Made by a program: the position numbers and the translations under genes. Positions 37,225 to 46,092 of a DNA stretch of 64,000 bases are shown piece by piece. The first letter of the stretch is position 1, and each line of letters opens with the position of its first letter. The notes under the pieces are model-generated. The model saw only the letters and a program-made list of their open reading frames with translations. It searched no databases and was not told the origin of the DNA. Origin of the DNA: Kineothrix sp. MB12-C1 (GTDB taxonomy: Bacteria; Bacillota; Clostridia; Lachnospirales; Lachnospiraceae); contig NZ_CP132957.1 of assembly GCF_030863805.1 (NCBI RefSeq), forward strand, positions 3,720,001-3,784,000, read 5' to 3'.

Positions 37225-37851
37225 ATGCTTGATAGTAAAGACTTTGACTTATGGGCAGGTGGATATGATAAAAGCGTAGGAATATGTGATGAATCGAATA
37301 GTTATCCATTTGCTGGATATAAAAATATATTAAATACAATATATAACATGGTATTAAACAAAACAGAAGCAGCCGTGTTGGATATTGGTTTTGGAACAGG
37401 GGCTTTGACAAAAAAACTTTATGAACAAGGATGTCGTATTATTGGTATTGACTTTTCACATGAAATGATACGAATTGCCAAAGAAAAGATGCCAAATGCC
37501 ACATTAATCCAAGCAGATTTCAAAAAAGGACTGCCGGATGAAATTTCTTCTATTGGCTACGATTTTATTATTGCCACTTATTCTTTGCATCACCTGTCTA
37601 ATTCGGAAAAAGTTTTGTTCCTTGAATCGCTGCTCGAGTGTCTTCACCCTGATGGACAGATTATAATTGGCGATGTCGCCTTTGAGAACCGAGAGCTCCT
37701 AAATTCATGTATGGAAATGAGTGGAGATGAATGGGATGAGGATGAATTTTATTTTGTGTATGATGAACTGAAGGAGCATTTCAAAGACAAGATAGCGTTT
37801 CATAAGTTTTCTTTTTGTGCAGGCATCTTGACGATAACAAAGGGTAATTGA
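37225..37851 (+). CDS. Class I SAM-dependent methyltransferase
   Basis: A 208-residue enzyme with DFDLWAGGYDKSV at the start, motif I VLDIGFGTGALTKKL and IGIDFSHEMIRIAKEKM. This is the UbiE/YrrT-like small-molecule methyltransferase type. It is last in a probable three-gene unit ended by a hairpin. Confidence 0.88.
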   Translation: MLDSKDFDLWAGGYDKSVGICDESNSYPFAGYKNILNTIYNMVLNKTEAAVLDIGFGTGALTKKLYEQGCRIIGIDFSHEMIRIAKEKMPNATLIQADFKKGLPDEISSIGYDFIIATYSLHHLSNSEKVLFLESLLECLHPDGQIIIGDVAFENRELLNSCMEMSGDEWDEDEFYFVYDELKEHFKDKIAFHKFSFCAGILTITKGN

Positions 37852-37857
37852 TAATAG

Positions 37858-37909
37858 GCAGGGAATCTCAATCAAAAACTATAATTGCTTGGAGTTCCTG
37901 CTTGTTTTA
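37858..37909 (+). terminator. Terminator after the methyltransferase
   Basis: GCAGGGAATCTCAA (37858-37871) pairs imperfectly with TTGGAGTTCCTGC (37889-37901), followed by TTGTTTT. Confidence 0.7.
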
Positions 37910-37995
37910 TTACTTGAATTTACTCTTTCAAAATGAATTTAGTCTTGCAATCACGAATTTAATTATTCATTTTACTAAAAAGTTTTTGAAAACTG

Positions 37996-38026
37996 TTGAC
38001 CTTAACGTTACGTAATAGTTTATAGT
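37996..38026 (+). promoter_or_regulatory. MerR-type promoter with 19-bp spacer and dyad
   Basis: TTGACC (37996-38001) and TATAGT (38021-38026) are separated by 19 bases, the stretched spacing MerR proteins correct by twisting DNA. The spacer carries a near-palindrome centred on TTAACGTTACGTAA. It lies 22 bases upstream of the MerR gene, so autoregulation is expected. Confidence 0.75.
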
Positions 38027-38048
38027 TGTTTTTGCAGGAGGTGATGAA

Positions 38049-38804
38049 ATGGAATACACCATTAATAAACTGGCGAGATTAGCAGGAGTCAGCACGCGGA
38101 CATTGAGGTACTATGATGAGTTCGGCTTGCTTTCACCCGTACGGATGAGTTCAAATGGATATCGCATCTATGGGAAAAAGGAGGTCGATCGGCTCCAACA
38201 AATCCTTTTTTATCGTGAACTTGGTGTATCGCTTGAAGAAATCAAGAGAATTCTGTCTTCTAAAAATTTTGATGGGCAGAAGGCGCTGGAAAGCCACCTG
38301 TCAGCCCTGCGTATCAAGCAAAAACAATTAAATTCATTGATTGCCAATGTGGAGAAAACCATAAAGGCGGCGAAAGGAGAAATTATAATGAATGATCAGG
38401 AAAAATTCGACGGCTTCATTCAGAAGTTAGTCGATGATAATGAGCAACAATACGGTGAGGAAATTAGGTCAAAATACGGTGATGATGCCGTTGACCGCTC
38501 CAATGCCAAGGTTAAAGGAATGAGCAAGGAGCAGTATGCGGAAGTTGAAGAATTGTCGGCGGAACTGAACGAGGCGTTGAAAGCTGCTTTTGAACAAGGT
38601 GACCCCGCAAGCGAGCTTGCGCAAAGAGCATGCGAACTGCATAAAAAATGGCTGTGCTTCTTTTGGGATCAATATAGCAAAGAAGCTCATATCGGCGTAA
38701 CACAGATGTATGTGGACGATCCTCGCTTTACTGCGTATTATGATAAAATTGCAGTTGGTTGCGCGGCATTTTTGCGGGATGCAGTGTTGATATACTGTAA
38801 ATAA
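38049..38804 (+). CDS. MerR family regulator with TipAS antibiotic-recognition domain
   Basis: A 251-residue regulator. MerR HTH (residues 1-70: NKLARLAGVSTRTLRYYDEF), a coiled-coil dimerisation helix (about 75-110), then a TipAS domain (QEKFDGFIQKLVDDNEQQYG, MYVDDPRFTAYYDKI) that in TipAL traps thiopeptide antibiotics. AGGAGGTG precedes the ATG. A short internal Met at the start of the TipAS domain could give a separate TipAS protein, as known in Streptomyces. Confidence 0.92.
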   Translation: MEYTINKLARLAGVSTRTLRYYDEFGLLSPVRMSSNGYRIYGKKEVDRLQQILFYRELGVSLEEIKRILSSKNFDGQKALESHLSALRIKQKQLNSLIANVEKTIKAAKGEIIMNDQEKFDGFIQKLVDDNEQQYGEEIRSKYGDDAVDRSNAKVKGMSKEQYAEVEELSAELNEALKAAFEQGDPASELAQRACELHKKWLCFFWDQYSKEAHIGVTQMYVDDPRFTAYYDKIAVGCAAFLRDAVLIYCK

Positions 38805-38827
38805 TCCTATGGAGATTCAAAATATAT

Positions 38828-38850
38828 AGACGGCGATTAATTCGCCGTCT
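38828..38850 (+). terminator. GC-rich hairpin after the MerR gene
   Basis: AGACGGCGA pairs perfectly with TCGCCGTCT over the loop TTAAT. No T-tract follows, so it may be an mRNA-stabilising hairpin or a weak terminator. Confidence 0.5.
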
Positions 38851-38978
38851 GCACCGCGTACGGTCTCTTTGCGACAAAATACTACTTCTACAACTAGGCC
38901 GTGAAAAACAATAGAAATAGCAGTTGAAGTCAAGAAAAGTAGTTTGATTGTCTGTAAAATAATTGCAGGAGGTGAGAG

Positions 38979-39902
38979 ATGATGGAAATTGAACACCATG
39001 AAGCTACGACGATAGTTGCACAAATGCAGGCTTATATAAAATCTCATTTGCAAGAACCTATCACATCGAGTGATATCGCAAAATCGGTAGGATATTCCCA
39101 GTACCATGCGGCACGGTTATTCAAAGCTGAAACAGGCTTGGCTTTATTTGAGTATATCCGGCGCGAGCGGCTGATACAATCAGCTTATGTTTTGCGCAGT
39201 AGTAAGTCCAAGGTGTTGGATATAGCCCTTGATTTTATTTTTGATAGTCATGAAGGTTTTACGCGAGCTTTTACCAATGCATTCGGAATAACTCCGAAAA
39301 AATATGCAAATTATCCAAGTCCTGAAGGGTGGCTGATTCCCTATCATTATCTCAACCGTCATAAACTAAAAACGGAGGAATGGAAGATGGAAACAAAAAC
39401 TGCAGTTATTTTCACACAAATAATGGAACGGCCGGCACGGAAGCTGATTTTGCGGAGAAGCCAAAGAGCGACAGATTATTTCGAGTATATGGAGGAAGTA
39501 GGCTGCCGAACACCTGAAAAGCCTGAACCATGGGATATTCTTTGCGATATTAAAGAAGCGCTCTATGAGCCTGTCGGGGTATGGTTGCCTAACAATATGC
39601 GTCCGGAGGGAACCGGTATATATGCACATGGCGTTGAAGTTCCTGCTGATTATGCTAATAATATACCGGAGGGGTTTGATATCATTGAGCTTCAACCCTG
39701 TAAAGTCCTTGTGTTTCAAGGTGAGCCGTATGATGATGAAGATTTTCAGGAGGCTGTCGGTGTTTGTATGGAGAGAATTCAAGGATTCAATCCGTCTGTT
39801 TACGGGTATCAATACGCCGATGAACTGGCTCCCCGAATGCAGCTTTCACCTATGGGGTGGAGAGGATATATTGAGATGCGGCCTGTGAAAGAAATACGAT
39901 AA
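38979..39902 (+). CDS. AraC family regulator with GyrI-like effector domain
   Basis: A 307-residue Rob/SoxS-like regulator. The N-terminal two HTHs carry SDIAKSVGYSQYHAARLFKA and FDSHEGFTRAFTNAFGITPK; residues about 150-307 are a GyrI-like drug-binding domain (ERPARKLILRRSQRATDYFE, CKVLVFQGEPYDDEDF). Such proteins activate exporters when bound to cationic compounds. GGAGGTGAG precedes the ATG. Confidence 0.92.
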   Translation: MMEIEHHEATTIVAQMQAYIKSHLQEPITSSDIAKSVGYSQYHAARLFKAETGLALFEYIRRERLIQSAYVLRSSKSKVLDIALDFIFDSHEGFTRAFTNAFGITPKKYANYPSPEGWLIPYHYLNRHKLKTEEWKMETKTAVIFTQIMERPARKLILRRSQRATDYFEYMEEVGCRTPEKPEPWDILCDIKEALYEPVGVWLPNNMRPEGTGIYAHGVEVPADYANNIPEGFDIIELQPCKVLVFQGEPYDDEDFQEAVGVCMERIQGFNPSVYGYQYADELAPRMQLSPMGWRGYIEMRPVKEIR

Positions 39903-39955
39903 CTTTCCAAATGTTCTAAAATCCTAAGATATCTTTTTATAATTAACAGACGAAG

Positions 39956-39994
39956 AGACATAGTTTTCCCGCTAAGGGAATGCTATGTCTTTTC
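39956..39994 (+). terminator. Terminator after the AraC-GyrI gene
   Basis: AGACATAG (39956-39963) pairs with CTATGTCT (39983-39990), extended by TTCCC/GGGAA around the loop GCTAA, and followed by TTTCTT. It belongs to a recurrent hairpin family also seen near 25.4, 54.0 and 59.7 kb. Confidence 0.85.
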
Positions 39995-40040
39995 TTATAA
40001 GATAAAGAGTGATATTATGGATGAAAGGAGGGGAATGAAA

Positions 40041-40898
40041 ATGGATATTGAAATAAAGAAATATTTTTATCTACTTTTTCCGTTGGTTATTACTTTATCG
40101 GCATGTACCATAAATGTCTCACAAGAAGAAATGGATGTAACAAGTGAAATGCACCCTCTTATTAGTGAGAAGACGCCTGTTTTTAGTGAAATCAAATCTC
40201 TTTTTGAGGAAGTGGATAACCGTAATTTTGATATATCTTTTCCAATAGAAATTGAAGGTGAGGATTGTTATAAAGTTGTTGTCAATGGAAAATTGAAATC
40301 CGGAAAAACGTATCCTATAGATATATTCGTTCTTAGCCCAAATGCAGATAAGATGTATTTTCTTAATAAAGAGACCGATACATATGAAAGGTTTTATACC
40401 ATCCCTACCTTTGCATGTAAAACTTCACCGGATGGAAATCTCCGAATCGAAAGCATAGGAATGGATCAGGATGGACCGAGCGGTCTGCACAGTCTTAAGG
40501 AAATAAGAATTATCAATACTTCGACTGGCGATGTGCTATGGAGTGGGAGCAGCTTTTTGACAAATGAGTTCTTGTGGTCTGAGGATAGCCGCTTCGTTGC
40601 AACAGTATATTCCGGCAGGCAATGGACAGAAACGGATATTGTCGATATAAAAGATTATTCGGTAATACATATTCCTGGTGTAGAGGATATTTTAAAAGTT
40701 GTTCCCGATATTTCAAAACCAAATGATGATGCCCCGCTTCTTGTATTCAAGGCTGCCAACTGGCTGAGTTCATCTATAATTTGTATTCAGTTTCAATGGA
40801 CAACGAATTCTGATACGATAATTTCCGGGGAATATGAATATGACATAATGAATGATAAAATGAATGTTAAGGAAATAAGGGAAGAAAGCTACGGCTAA
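40041..40898 (+). CDS. Predicted lipoprotein of unknown function
   Basis: About 285 residues. A type II signal peptide ends in the lipobox LSAC (YFYLLFPLVITLSAC), so the mature protein is lipid-anchored outside the membrane. The rest is soluble with several short beta strands (FACKTSPDGNLRIESIG, RFVATVYSGRQW) that hint at a beta-propeller-like fold. I do not recognise the family. AAAGGAGGGG favours the ATG at 40041 over the ones at 40017 and 40035. Confidence 0.72.
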   Translation: MDIEIKKYFYLLFPLVITLSACTINVSQEEMDVTSEMHPLISEKTPVFSEIKSLFEEVDNRNFDISFPIEIEGEDCYKVVVNGKLKSGKTYPIDIFVLSPNADKMYFLNKETDTYERFYTIPTFACKTSPDGNLRIESIGMDQDGPSGLHSLKEIRIINTSTGDVLWSGSSFLTNEFLWSEDSRFVATVYSGRQWTETDIVDIKDYSVIHIPGVEDILKVVPDISKPNDDAPLLVFKAANWLSSSIICIQFQWTTNSDTIISGEYEYDIMNDKMNVKEIREESYG

Positions 40899-40943
40899 AT
40901 TGATGTAGTGATATGAGGAGGACTTCTGATTGAGGGGTACATC

Positions 40944-41852
40944 ATGAAAATTGACCGATTGATTGGTATTATTACAATATTGCTGCAAAACGAAAAAATA
41001 ACTGCTCCGGAGCTTGCGGAAAGGTTCGAGGTGTCGAGAAGAACTATTAATAGAGACATTGAGGATATCTGTAAGGCTGGTATTCCCATCGTTACGACCC
41101 AGGGTACGAATGGGGGAATTGCTATTATGGAAGGATATAAAATTGATAAAACTTTGTTTTCAGAGAAAGAGCTTCGGGCAATTTTTACAGGCTTATCTTC
41201 GTTGGATAGTGTTGCACAAAGTAAAAAATATAAAAATGTGATAGAAAAGTTTACGTCAAATAAAGGTTCTCATATTTTGAAAAACAATATTTTGATAGAT
41301 TTATCTTCTCATTATAAAAGTGCGCTTGCTCCTAAAATTGAACTATTACAAGCGAGTATCGAAAGTAGGATACGAGTTTCCTTCCTCTATCATAACCAAA
41401 GAGGTGAACATTTTGTTATAATAGAGCCTTACTTGCTTATTTTCCAATGGTCTAGCTGGTATGTACTGGGTTTTGATAATGGCGCAAAGCAGTTTAAGCT
41501 ATATAAGTTAAATCGAATCTGTGACTTGAAAGCAACCGGGCAGAGCTTTGAATTGCAGGATATTCCCGAAGAAAAACTAGATTTTGACAAATATTTTACA
41601 GATGAAATACAGGCAGTCGTACTTTTTGACGGGAGCGAAAAGTATCGTTTGATTGAAGAATACGGACTAAGCAGCTTTACATCGACATCTGACGGGAAGC
41701 TTCGTTTTTCGTTTCCATTTACTAACCGGGATTATTTATTGTCTTGGATTCTCAGCTTCGGAGAGAAAGCGGAGTTGATTGAACCAAAGGAACTACGCCC
41801 TATTATGAGGGATAAGCTTGGAAATACTGTAAAAAAGTATTTCGAATCATGA
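40944..41852 (+). CDS. YafY-type HTH/WYL-domain transcriptional regulator
   Basis: A 302-residue paralogue of the 10.5 kb regulator: HTH ITAPELAERFEVSRRTINRD (about residues 19-38), WYL domain LLIFQWSSWYVLGFDNGAKQ. GAGGAGG lies 20-odd bases before the ATG. A hairpin terminator follows. It may control the flanking lipoprotein or the DUF3795-TfoX pair. Confidence 0.9.
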   Translation: MKIDRLIGIITILLQNEKITAPELAERFEVSRRTINRDIEDICKAGIPIVTTQGTNGGIAIMEGYKIDKTLFSEKELRAIFTGLSSLDSVAQSKKYKNVIEKFTSNKGSHILKNNILIDLSSHYKSALAPKIELLQASIESRIRVSFLYHNQRGEHFVIIEPYLLIFQWSSWYVLGFDNGAKQFKLYKLNRICDLKATGQSFELQDIPEEKLDFDKYFTDEIQAVVLFDGSEKYRLIEEYGLSSFTSTSDGKLRFSFPFTNRDYLLSWILSFGEKAELIEPKELRPIMRDKLGNTVKKYFES

Positions 41853-41871
41853 CATAATGGTGTCATGTTTG
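41848..41871 (+). terminator. Terminator after the second WYL regulator
   Basis: CATGACA pairs with TGTCATG over a 6-base loop and leads into TTTGTTG. It includes the stop codon region. Confidence 0.65.
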
Positions 41872-41906
41872 TTGTGTTATCCTAAAATAAAAAGGAGGCA
41901 CAAAAG

Positions 41907-42167
41907 ATGATTGAATCAAGATGTGGCATCTTATGCAGTGAATGTGAGTATAGAGAGCAGATGAGCTGTAAAGGGTGTGTCGCTATTAAAAAACCTTTTT
42001 GGGGTGAAAGCTGCCCTGTGAAGGTATGCTGTGAAAATAAAGGAAAGGAGCATTGCGGTATGTGTGAAAACTTCCCCTGTATATTACTTCATCAGTTTGC
42101 TTATGATGAAAATCAAGGAGATCAGGGTAAACGTATTGAGCAATGCAGGCAATGGTGTGTCGGATAA
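41907..42167 (+). CDS. Cysteine-rich DUF3795 protein
   Basis: An 86-residue protein with twelve cysteines, arranged as CGILCSECEYREQMSCKGCV, CPVKVCCENK and CGMCENFPC. This is the DUF3795 pattern, probably binding zinc or an Fe-S cluster. Its stop overlaps the start of the TfoX-like gene (TAATG), so the pair is translationally coupled. Function unknown. Confidence 0.85.
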   Translation: MIESRCGILCSECEYREQMSCKGCVAIKKPFWGESCPVKVCCENKGKEHCGMCENFPCILLHQFAYDENQGDQGKRIEQCRQWCVG

Positions 42168-42490
42168 TGGCTACTTCTATTGAGTATATAGAATTTATTT
42201 GTGATCAAGTCAAAGATATGGGGGCAATTCGTTTTAAGAAAATGTTCGGTGAATACATGATATATGTAAATAATAAACCAATTCTTTTAGTTTGTGATAA
42301 TACCGTATTTGTAAAAAAGCTGGACGAAATAAAGGAACAAATGCAGGATGCGGAGTTTGGATATCCTTATAAGGGAGCCAAGGAGCATTACATATTGGAT
42401 ATCGAAAATGCAGAACTTTGTAACAATGTTATCGGCATTTTAGAAGAGATCATACCGATTCCCAAACCGAGAAAAAAGAAGGAGAAATGA
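42167..42490 (+). CDS. TfoX/Sxy N-terminal-domain protein
   Basis: A 107-residue protein: EFICDQVKDMGAIRFKKMFG and EYMIYVNNKPILLVCDNTVF match the TfoX_N domain. In proteobacteria the domain is part of a competence regulator; small stand-alone forms in Firmicutes have no known role. The C-terminus is lysine-rich. Confidence 0.82.
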   Translation: MATSIEYIEFICDQVKDMGAIRFKKMFGEYMIYVNNKPILLVCDNTVFVKKLDEIKEQMQDAEFGYPYKGAKEHYILDIENAELCNNVIGILEEIIPIPKPRKKKEK

Positions 42491-42534
42491 ATATAATATT
42501 GAATTGAAAAATAAGAATTTGTGGAGGTATACAT

Positions 42535-42573
42535 ATGGTAATGTGCATTGCAAATGCTCCATGCAGAGTTTGA
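42535..42573 (+). CDS. 12-codon leader peptide MVMCIANAPCRV
   Basis: A short ORF encoding MVMCIANAPCRV has a near-perfect Shine-Dalgarno GGAGG (42523-42527) seven bases before its ATG. It lies 165 bases upstream of an MFS exporter of the macrolide-efflux type. Its last codons form the 5' arm of a 9-bp hairpin. This is the layout of ribosome-stalling leaders that control erm, mef/msr and similar resistance genes. The peptide is not one I recognise. Confidence 0.6.
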   Translation: MVMCIANAPCRV

Positions 42574-42698
42574 GGATGATGCATGGAGGAAAAATATAAG
42601 CAGACAAATAAAGAAGTTCGTCTGTAAATATATGATATAGTCCTCAGACTTTGCTCTTGATTTAGCGGAAAATCGAAAATTAAAGGAGCAAAGTAAAT
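42556..42698 (+). promoter_or_regulatory. Probable translational attenuator of the MFS exporter
   Basis: Hairpin 1: CTCCATGCA (42557-42565) with TGCATGGAG (42580-42588), containing the leader stop codon in its loop. Hairpin 2: CAGAC (42601-42605) with GTCTG (42620-42624). Hairpin 3: ACTTTGCTC (42648-42656) with GAGCAAAGT (42686-42694), which covers most of the exporter's GGAG site. GTCTG can instead pair with CAGAC at 42645-42649, which would break hairpin 3. These competing structures fit ribosome-controlled unmasking of the start site. Confidence 0.6.
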
Positions 42699-42699
42699 T

Positions 42700-43995
42700 A
42701 TGAAAAATTCAATAAGAGGCGTAAAGGCTTTTATAATTCTTTGGAGTACACAATCCCTGTCTCAGCTTGGAAGCTCTATGACAAGTTTTGCTTTAACATT
42801 ATGGCTCTATGAGCAGACAGGTTCTGCGCTCAAAACAGCACTTTTATCCATATGTTCTTATGCGCCATATGTTTGCATGAGCATATTTGCCGGTGCACTC
42901 AGCGATAGATGGAACAAAAAGAAAGTGATGCTTGTTTGCGATACGCTTGCAGCTTGTTGCACGATTGTAGTTTTAATGTTATTAAAAAATGACCTTTTGA
43001 TGCCGTGGCATATATATTTGTTAAATGTAGTTAGTGGATTGATGAATACAATCCAGCAACCGGCAAGCGATGTTACTATGACGTTGATTACACCAAAGAA
43101 TCAGTATCAAAGAACGAGCGGACTACGCTCTTTTTCCAACTCACTCGTAACGATCCTGAATCCGGTACTGGCTACATCTTTGTTTGCATTTGCCGGAATG
43201 GATGCGGTGATTTATGTAGATTTAGCAACTTTTGCAGTGGCGTTTTTGGCATTGTTTTTCTTTGTACGGATTCCGGAGACTGTACATGAAAAAATATCAG
43301 ATAGGAAACCTCTTTTCAAGGAGGCAGAAGCTGGACTTTATTATCTGAAGAATAATCCGATGATTCTAACACTGATTCTTTTTCTTGCCGGGGTTAATTT
43401 TGTGGCATCTGCGTTTGATTCCGCGCTGCCGGCATATATTCTTCCGAGAAATAACGGTGGAGAAACGGTGCTGGGTATTGTAACATCTTGTGCGGGAGTG
43501 GCAACTCTTGCAGGTAGTTTGCTTGTTACGATGATGCCAAAACCTAAGAATCGCATTCGGGTAATTTATCTTACTATGTTATTTTCATTAAGCACAGAAA
43601 ATTTTATGCTTGCGTTCAGTAGAGAGCCGATTATGTGGTGTTTATCTCAGATTGTGGGGTGGATAGTTGTTCCGGTCATGAGTGCAAATTTAGATGTTAT
43701 TTTAAGAAGTACAATACCGGTGCATATGCAAGGACGAGTATATTCTTACCGGAATACACTTCAGTTCTTTACAATCCCTATAGGGCGATTTTTAGGTGGT
43801 TTTTTGGTCGATAAAGTATTTGAACCGATAGTGGAACGGGCATCAGCAGATAGTATACTTGTACATGTCTGGGGAAACGAAAAAGGTAGCGGAGCGGCCA
43901 TCGTGATGTTGGTACTTGGAATTGCGGGTACATTGATTTGCTTAGCCTTTAGAGGGGGTTTGAAGAAGTATAGTTTTGCTGAACCAGTTCAATGA
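42700..43995 (+). CDS. MFS efflux transporter, macrolide-efflux (Mef-like) type
   Basis: A 431-residue, 12-helix major facilitator. LWSTQSLSQLGSSMTSFALT and GALSDRWNKKKVMLVCDTLA (the A-motif loop) match the Mef/TetV-like drug exporter group, as does RSFSNSLVTILNPVLATSLF. It would export a drug by proton antiport. Its ribosome binding site is embedded in a hairpin controlled by the leader peptide region. Confidence 0.9.
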   Translation: MKNSIRGVKAFIILWSTQSLSQLGSSMTSFALTLWLYEQTGSALKTALLSICSYAPYVCMSIFAGALSDRWNKKKVMLVCDTLAACCTIVVLMLLKNDLLMPWHIYLLNVVSGLMNTIQQPASDVTMTLITPKNQYQRTSGLRSFSNSLVTILNPVLATSLFAFAGMDAVIYVDLATFAVAFLALFFFVRIPETVHEKISDRKPLFKEAEAGLYYLKNNPMILTLILFLAGVNFVASAFDSALPAYILPRNNGGETVLGIVTSCAGVATLAGSLLVTMMPKPKNRIRVIYLTMLFSLSTENFMLAFSREPIMWCLSQIVGWIVVPVMSANLDVILRSTIPVHMQGRVYSYRNTLQFFTIPIGRFLGGFLVDKVFEPIVERASADSILVHVWGNEKGSGAAIVMLVLGIAGTLICLAFRGGLKKYSFAEPVQ

Positions 43996-44000
43996 AACAT

Positions 44001-44027
44001 AGTGTGGGGTAATTTTTGCCCCACACT
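44001..44027 (+). terminator. Hairpin after the MFS exporter
   Basis: AGTGTGGGG (44001-44009) pairs perfectly with CCCCACACT (44019-44027), followed by a weak TATAAAAA tail. Confidence 0.65.
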
Positions 44028-44101
44028 TATAAAAATATATAGTTATATTGTTTTTAAAAAATATAATAGATGGAAAATCCCAATTTATAGAGGTGTCTCA
44101 T

Positions 44102-44665
44102 ATGAAAAGAAGCAGATTATCATACGATGAATGGAAATGTATTTTATCAAAGGAGCAAAAAATAGAGTTATTTAACAATAATATTATAGAAGGATATATC
44201 AGCTTAATTGATATTGAAGAGGTTTCAGAACCTCAGATTTGGAAATTTAATGGGAAAGATATTATTGTTTGCCAAGGTGGGTGTAAATGGCTGAGTATAT
44301 TGCCAAGTAAGGAGAATTACTGCATTACAGCAATGATGAATGAGAAAAAGGAAGTTCTGGTCTGGTATATTGATATGATTGCAACAAAGGGAGTAGATAA
44401 GGACGGCATTCCTTATTTTGATGATTTGTATTTAGATTTGATAGTATATCCTGACGGAACAGTTATCGAAGATGATAGGGAGGAATTAGATGCTTCCCTA
44501 AATCAAGGAAAGATTACAATAGAGTTATTTGAATTAGCAAATGGTACTTGTCAAAAGTTAAAGACAGGGATACTTGCAAATATAGATTATCTTAAAGAAT
44601 ATACTAATGAGTGTATGAGGGTATTAAATGATAGTAATACGGGTTTGAATTTACAAATAAAATAA
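44102..44665 (+). CDS. DUF402 domain protein
   Basis: A 187-residue protein. WLSILPSKENYCITAMMNEK and DGIPYFDDLYLDLIVYPDG match the DUF402 fold, found in nucleoside phosphatases and FomD-like hydrolases. The conserved Asp and Asp-x-Asp residues for metal binding appear present. GAGGTG precedes the ATG at 44102. Substrate unknown. Confidence 0.8.
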   Translation: MKRSRLSYDEWKCILSKEQKIELFNNNIIEGYISLIDIEEVSEPQIWKFNGKDIIVCQGGCKWLSILPSKENYCITAMMNEKKEVLVWYIDMIATKGVDKDGIPYFDDLYLDLIVYPDGTVIEDDREELDASLNQGKITIELFELANGTCQKLKTGILANIDYLKEYTNECMRVLNDSNTGLNLQIK

Positions 44666-44687
44666 AGGATGGAAAGAGGTAAGGCAA

Positions 44688-44926
44688 ATAACATTTCATG
44701 TATCACCAAAAGAAATATCGTATCTAATTGATTTGGCGATACAAGCAATAGACTCTTATCAGATTGAGTATGAAATTCCATTTGAGATAGGGAATGAATT
44801 ATATATGATAGGGAGTGGTGATGCTAAAATAACATAACTTGGCAGAGACAAACGCTATTTGGCGGATTTAATTGCGGGAACGCAAGTACGGCAAATCTGA
44901 AATTAGGAGAATATTTGGAGGGTTAA
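44688..44926 (+). pseudogene. Unrecognised coding remnant with a frameshift
   Basis: The frame 44688-44837 reads ITFHVSPKEISYLIDLAIQA, then YEIPFEIGNELYMIGSG, and ends at a stop with no start codon. From 44834 another frame continues without stops to 44926 (TLFGGFNCGNASTANLKLGE). Together they look like a degraded gene broken by a frameshift. I do not recognise the family. Confidence 0.45.
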
Positions 44927-44927
44927 A

Positions 44928-45572
44928 ATGAAAAAAGAATTTAGTCAGTGTCCCAGAGTAATTGATGAATCAGAGTTATATGGATTTTCATGGATTGAAC
45001 ATGTCGCTGCAATACCGTCTCCGCTCATTGTGGTAACGAGTTATAAAGATAACGGAAAGCCTAATGCTACCATGCAATCATGGTCCACATTTGTAAGCGA
45101 AGAAGGATTTTACTGCATATTTGGAAGTGTGAATAAAGATGGTCATATGTATTCCTCCATAGCGAAAAATAAGCAACTGGTCATAAACTTTCCGTCAAGG
45201 GATATATACGGCAAATGCTATAAAACTATTGAGAATAACGGGTACGATGAGGATGAAATAACCTCATCGGGATTAACGGCCGAAAAAGCAAGTACAGTAA
45301 ACGCTCCAAGAATTAAAGAATGTTTTTTGAATTTGGAATGTGAATATCTTTGGGAAAAAGAAATTGTTCCCAATGCACAGCATGTAGTTATGTGTGTAAA
45401 GATTGTAAATGTCTGTATGGACGAAGAACACTATAACTCAGAAGAAAAAGGGAGGTACGGAGAAACAGGATATTTGTATAATATCCATTCTCCAATAAAT
45501 CCGGAAACAGGAAGAGAAGATGAAACATATATTGGGATGATTCAAAAATTAGCAGCCTATGATGAACTGTAA
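44928..45572 (+). CDS. Flavin reductase family protein
   Basis: A 214-residue split-barrel flavoprotein: HVAAIPSPLIVVTSYKDNGK, MQSWSTFVSEEGFYCIFGSV and NKQLVINFPSRDIYGKCYKT match the flavin reductase-like domain. It would bind FMN and reduce a small substrate or feed a partner. TTGGAGGG precedes the ATG. Confidence 0.85.
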   Translation: MKKEFSQCPRVIDESELYGFSWIEHVAAIPSPLIVVTSYKDNGKPNATMQSWSTFVSEEGFYCIFGSVNKDGHMYSSIAKNKQLVINFPSRDIYGKCYKTIENNGYDEDEITSSGLTAEKASTVNAPRIKECFLNLECEYLWEKEIVPNAQHVVMCVKIVNVCMDEEHYNSEEKGRYGETGYLYNIHSPINPETGREDETYIGMIQKLAAYDEL

Positions 45573-45649
45573 ATAAGAACCGAAAAGGAATGGATAAAAA
45601 TGAAGGCCGTTAAGGGCAATATAAATCGGAATTTGCAGAGGGAGTAGTA

Positions 45650-45982
45650 ATGAATGACGAAATTCAGAATTATATAGTGAAGTATTGTGATGATATACAG
45701 AATCTGTTTACTAAATTAAGAAAACTTATTATACAAAGTGTCCCTTGTGAGATTGAAGAGAAAATGTGGGCAAAATTGCCGAGTTACTATTTAGGGGATA
45801 AATTTATTCGAATTATCCCGTTTAAAGATCATATCAACATTGAAGCGAAGGCAATTATGGAACATAATGAGCAATTAAAGCAATTTAAGATAACACCCAA
45901 GGGCATGCTACAGATTTATCCTAATCAGGATATACCGGAGAATGCTCTAAACTCAATTTTTAGTAAAACATTGATAGAATAA
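45650..45982 (+). CDS. DUF1801-like protein
   Basis: A 110-residue protein (LFTKLRKLIIQSVPCEIEEK, FIRIIPFKDHINIEAKAIME) of the DUF1801/YdhG type. GGGAG precedes the ATG. A degraded second copy of its N-terminal two-thirds lies at 47.3 kb. Function unknown. Confidence 0.78.
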   Translation: MNDEIQNYIVKYCDDIQNLFTKLRKLIIQSVPCEIEEKMWAKLPSYYLGDKFIRIIPFKDHINIEAKAIMEHNEQLKQFKITPKGMLQIYPNQDIPENALNSIFSKTLIE

Positions 45983-46092
45983 CTGACTGCACTTTGGGGC
46001 AGTTTGCATCTTTTTTGATTTCGATTTATGATGCATACAAGTTATATTTTAGTCCTGTTGGTAACAACATATTAGAAAGTGAAGAGAATTTT

